Below the pieces are notes generated by a model. That model was not told where the DNA came from. It was given only the letters and a program-made list of their open reading frames with translations, and ran no database searches. This document shows positions 62,056 to 64,000 of a stretch of 64,000 bases of DNA, piece by piece. The translations under genes and the position numbers were made by a program. How positions within the stretch are numbered: the stretch's first letter is position 1; each line of letters starts with the position of its first letter. Origin of the DNA: Cyrtodaria siliqua (taxonomy: Eukaryota; Mollusca; Bivalvia; Adapedonta; Hiatellidae); the NCBI GenBank assembly GCA_037043455.1, contig JAWPHD010004352.1, positions 1 to 64,000 on the forward strand. Direction: 5' to 3'.

Positions 62056-64000
62056 TATAGCATGGTGATTAAATATACCATGCAGTTACAAATACGGAAA
62101 CCGATGTGGATTTAGTATGAATTCATTAATGGATTAAACATGTCCTTTGAAAATCAAAGCTAAATCAATATATACAAATTGGTCTTCAAATGGATCCTGG
62201 CATTATAAAATGAAAAATTTGTATTTAGAGGTATATGCTTGATTTACTTCTTTTGAAATGCATTTTCTCAAAGTCAATAAATCAAATATTGCAATTAACA
62301 CGATCAATATACACACATTGACGGTATGTTAACATATCCTGTGTGACAATGAAAAGTTTGAGTGGGAGATATACATGCTGAATTATTTTTTTTTACTGTA
62401 AATTAGTGTCCCAAATCAGAAGTGTGTTACCATAAGCCTCTCCCCTAACAGTAGCGTCACAAACATCCAACCTTAAAAAAAAAAAAAAATACATTTTCGA
62501 TCTTTTGTATCCAAAAATCCCACCAAAATATCAAAATTCAATAAAAAAATAATTACATTTTATAACAGGTCTCTAACACTTATCCAGTTTAGAAAAAATG
62601 AGTTTTATTAAAATAAAGATAATTAACACACGAGTAAAAAGAAATATAGTGTATACCGACATTGATTTTTTTTATTTAGACACAGTCATATTGTTAATAA
62701 AACTAGACGGCTGGCAGTCACATAAAAATGGAAGAATTGAATTATAATTACGTATACATTAATATTGTATAACAACCATGACTTAGCGGAAATAAAATAT
62801 TGTAGATTATATAAGTCAATTTGATATATTTCTCAGATGAAGTTATTAATTTAACCGTTTTATTGATGTGTTGATTGACTAAGCTAAAACCAATCATTTT
62901 GTGTAAAGGTGTGAAGGGATTGTATAACCCATAGGTGGAATCCAAATGACCTACTTATATACGAACATTGACAGGTGACATCACCATTCACCAAATTGCG
63001 ATTTATCAGATATCTACTGGTCTTTTCAACAATAGAAACCTTACACTGACCAATATATAGTTGGTTGGCACACAATACACTGTTTTGTAAACAGTCATCG
63101 TTTGTATACACATTACAGTAAAGATAGGGAGAAGAATTAAGGGGGGTCGTTGGGGGAAGACTCCCTTTTCTTATGAGAAAAAAATATCGAAAAAGAAATC
63201 CAGTAAAAAACTCAGGCCTACTTTTTGTGTCATCTGTATAGAATGGCAGACACTTAGGAATCACTGTTGTCTGTTGACTTTCTTCGTCCATTGTCATCGT
63301 CCGTCTGTCACACTTTTAACCTGCAACCTGAACTTGGCCATTCTTTAGCTTATCCCAAGGAATATCGTTACACATGACCAATAACTCTGACTTTCCATTT
63401 GGCAGAGTTGCCTCTTTTCATAAAACTTTAACCTGCCACCTGATCTAGCTTATAACTTCAACTTCAAACACCAGTGTTCTGTGGAACACCCTTCTAGTGA
63501 TTATATACAAGTTTAGGGAAAAGGATTAAATTTCAGAATTTAGCAAAATGATCTTCTGTGCACACAAACTTTCAAGAGTTTGTTTCCATGCTTGCATGGG
63601 TCTTTTTTAGTTACTTGTTATAACTCTATACAAATGGTGTTTGACCAAAAGGCCTGTATTACCTACTTGTATATTATTTTTTTTAAAAATCACTATTGTC
63701 AAAACTCGTTGGTCTATTTGATGTCATCCCCTGTTAACATTTCTAATGTTATATTAAACTTTTACATTACTGAAAAGACCCTTGAGCAAAACAAATAAAT
63801 CTTTACAAAACATAGTTCTCTATACATACATAGCAGATCATAGCACATTGGCAATATTTCAGTTCTAATTATATAATTGACACCAACTCATCTTAAAAAC
63901 TTCGTTAAATATTCCCTTCAAATAATAATACAGTCAATCGATCATTGATTGTAGAATTGATTGTAAAATTGATTGTAGAATTGATTGTAGAATTGATTGT
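62056..64000. other. right end of window, no gene recognised
   Basis: AT-rich. 63290-63490 resembles the dispersed repeat at 33000-33170 (acctgcaacct, ccaataactctgactttc). A 16-17-bp tandem repeat (attgattgtagaattg) starts at about 63935 and runs off the end. A 137-codon minus frame at 62884-63297 has no recognised similarity or composition bias. Confidence 0.5.

Noticed and set aside
62884..63297. 137-codon minus-strand frame, considered as an upstream THEG exon
   Set aside because: No THEG motif, no similarity recognised, and no donor in the required phase was evident.

Overview
ORGANISM. The window is AT-rich animal nuclear DNA: multi-exon genes with GT-AG introns, tRNA-derived SINEs, many short terminal-inverted-repeat elements, and minisatellites. 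A KIAA0319L-family gene, a nested pair of C1q-domain genes and dispersed repeats beginning with AGCTCTACTG-type motifs suggest a bivalve mollusc, probably a heterodont clam or mussel. This is inferred from gene content and repeat style; no database was searched. LAYOUT. (1) 303-35137, plus strand: the last 18 coding exons of a KIAA0319/KIAA0319L orthologue. They encode the end of one PKD domain, four further PKD domains, a six-cysteine module, one membrane span and a short tail with a YSLL sorting motif. The 5' exons lie left of the window. (2) 22874-28577, minus strand, inside the intron between exons 15 and 16: two tandem copies of a secreted coiled-coil plus C1q-domain gene. The copy at 26977-28577 is nearly intact, with one frameshift in a homopolymer. 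The copy at 22874-24660 is a 5'-truncated pseudogene. (3) 35138-55136: 3'UTR and a long intergenic stretch of dispersed repeats, miniature elements and arrays of 78, 31 and about 22 bp. (4) 55137-60386, minus strand: a THEG-repeat (sperm microtubule-associated protein) gene, seen as one internal exon and two homologous stop-containing exons that share its splice phase. (5) 60387-64000: repeats only; no further exon recognised. MAIN OBSERVATIONS. The most unusual feature is in the PKD half of the KIAA0319L gene. At two exons the 3' end of the exon and its GTAAGT splice donor have been amplified together into tandem arrays. One has 29 extra copies of 69 bp and presents 28 GT donors of near-equal strength. 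The other has about seven extra copies of 63 bp and presents eight donor positions. In the 69-bp array every extra copy carries an in-frame TAA at the donor, so use of any donor but the first truncates the protein. In the 63-bp array the first three extra copies are open and in phase, so downstream donors would add 21, 42 or 63 residues to the fifth PKD domain. A second coherent structure is the THEG locus: alternative-looking terminal exons, one of them enclosed by ~200-bp inverted repeats, one arm of which contains a candidate poly(A) signal. CAVEATS. Exon boundaries were set by hand from reading frame, GT/AG sites and remembered similarity to the human family. Array copy numbers depend on the assembly being right.
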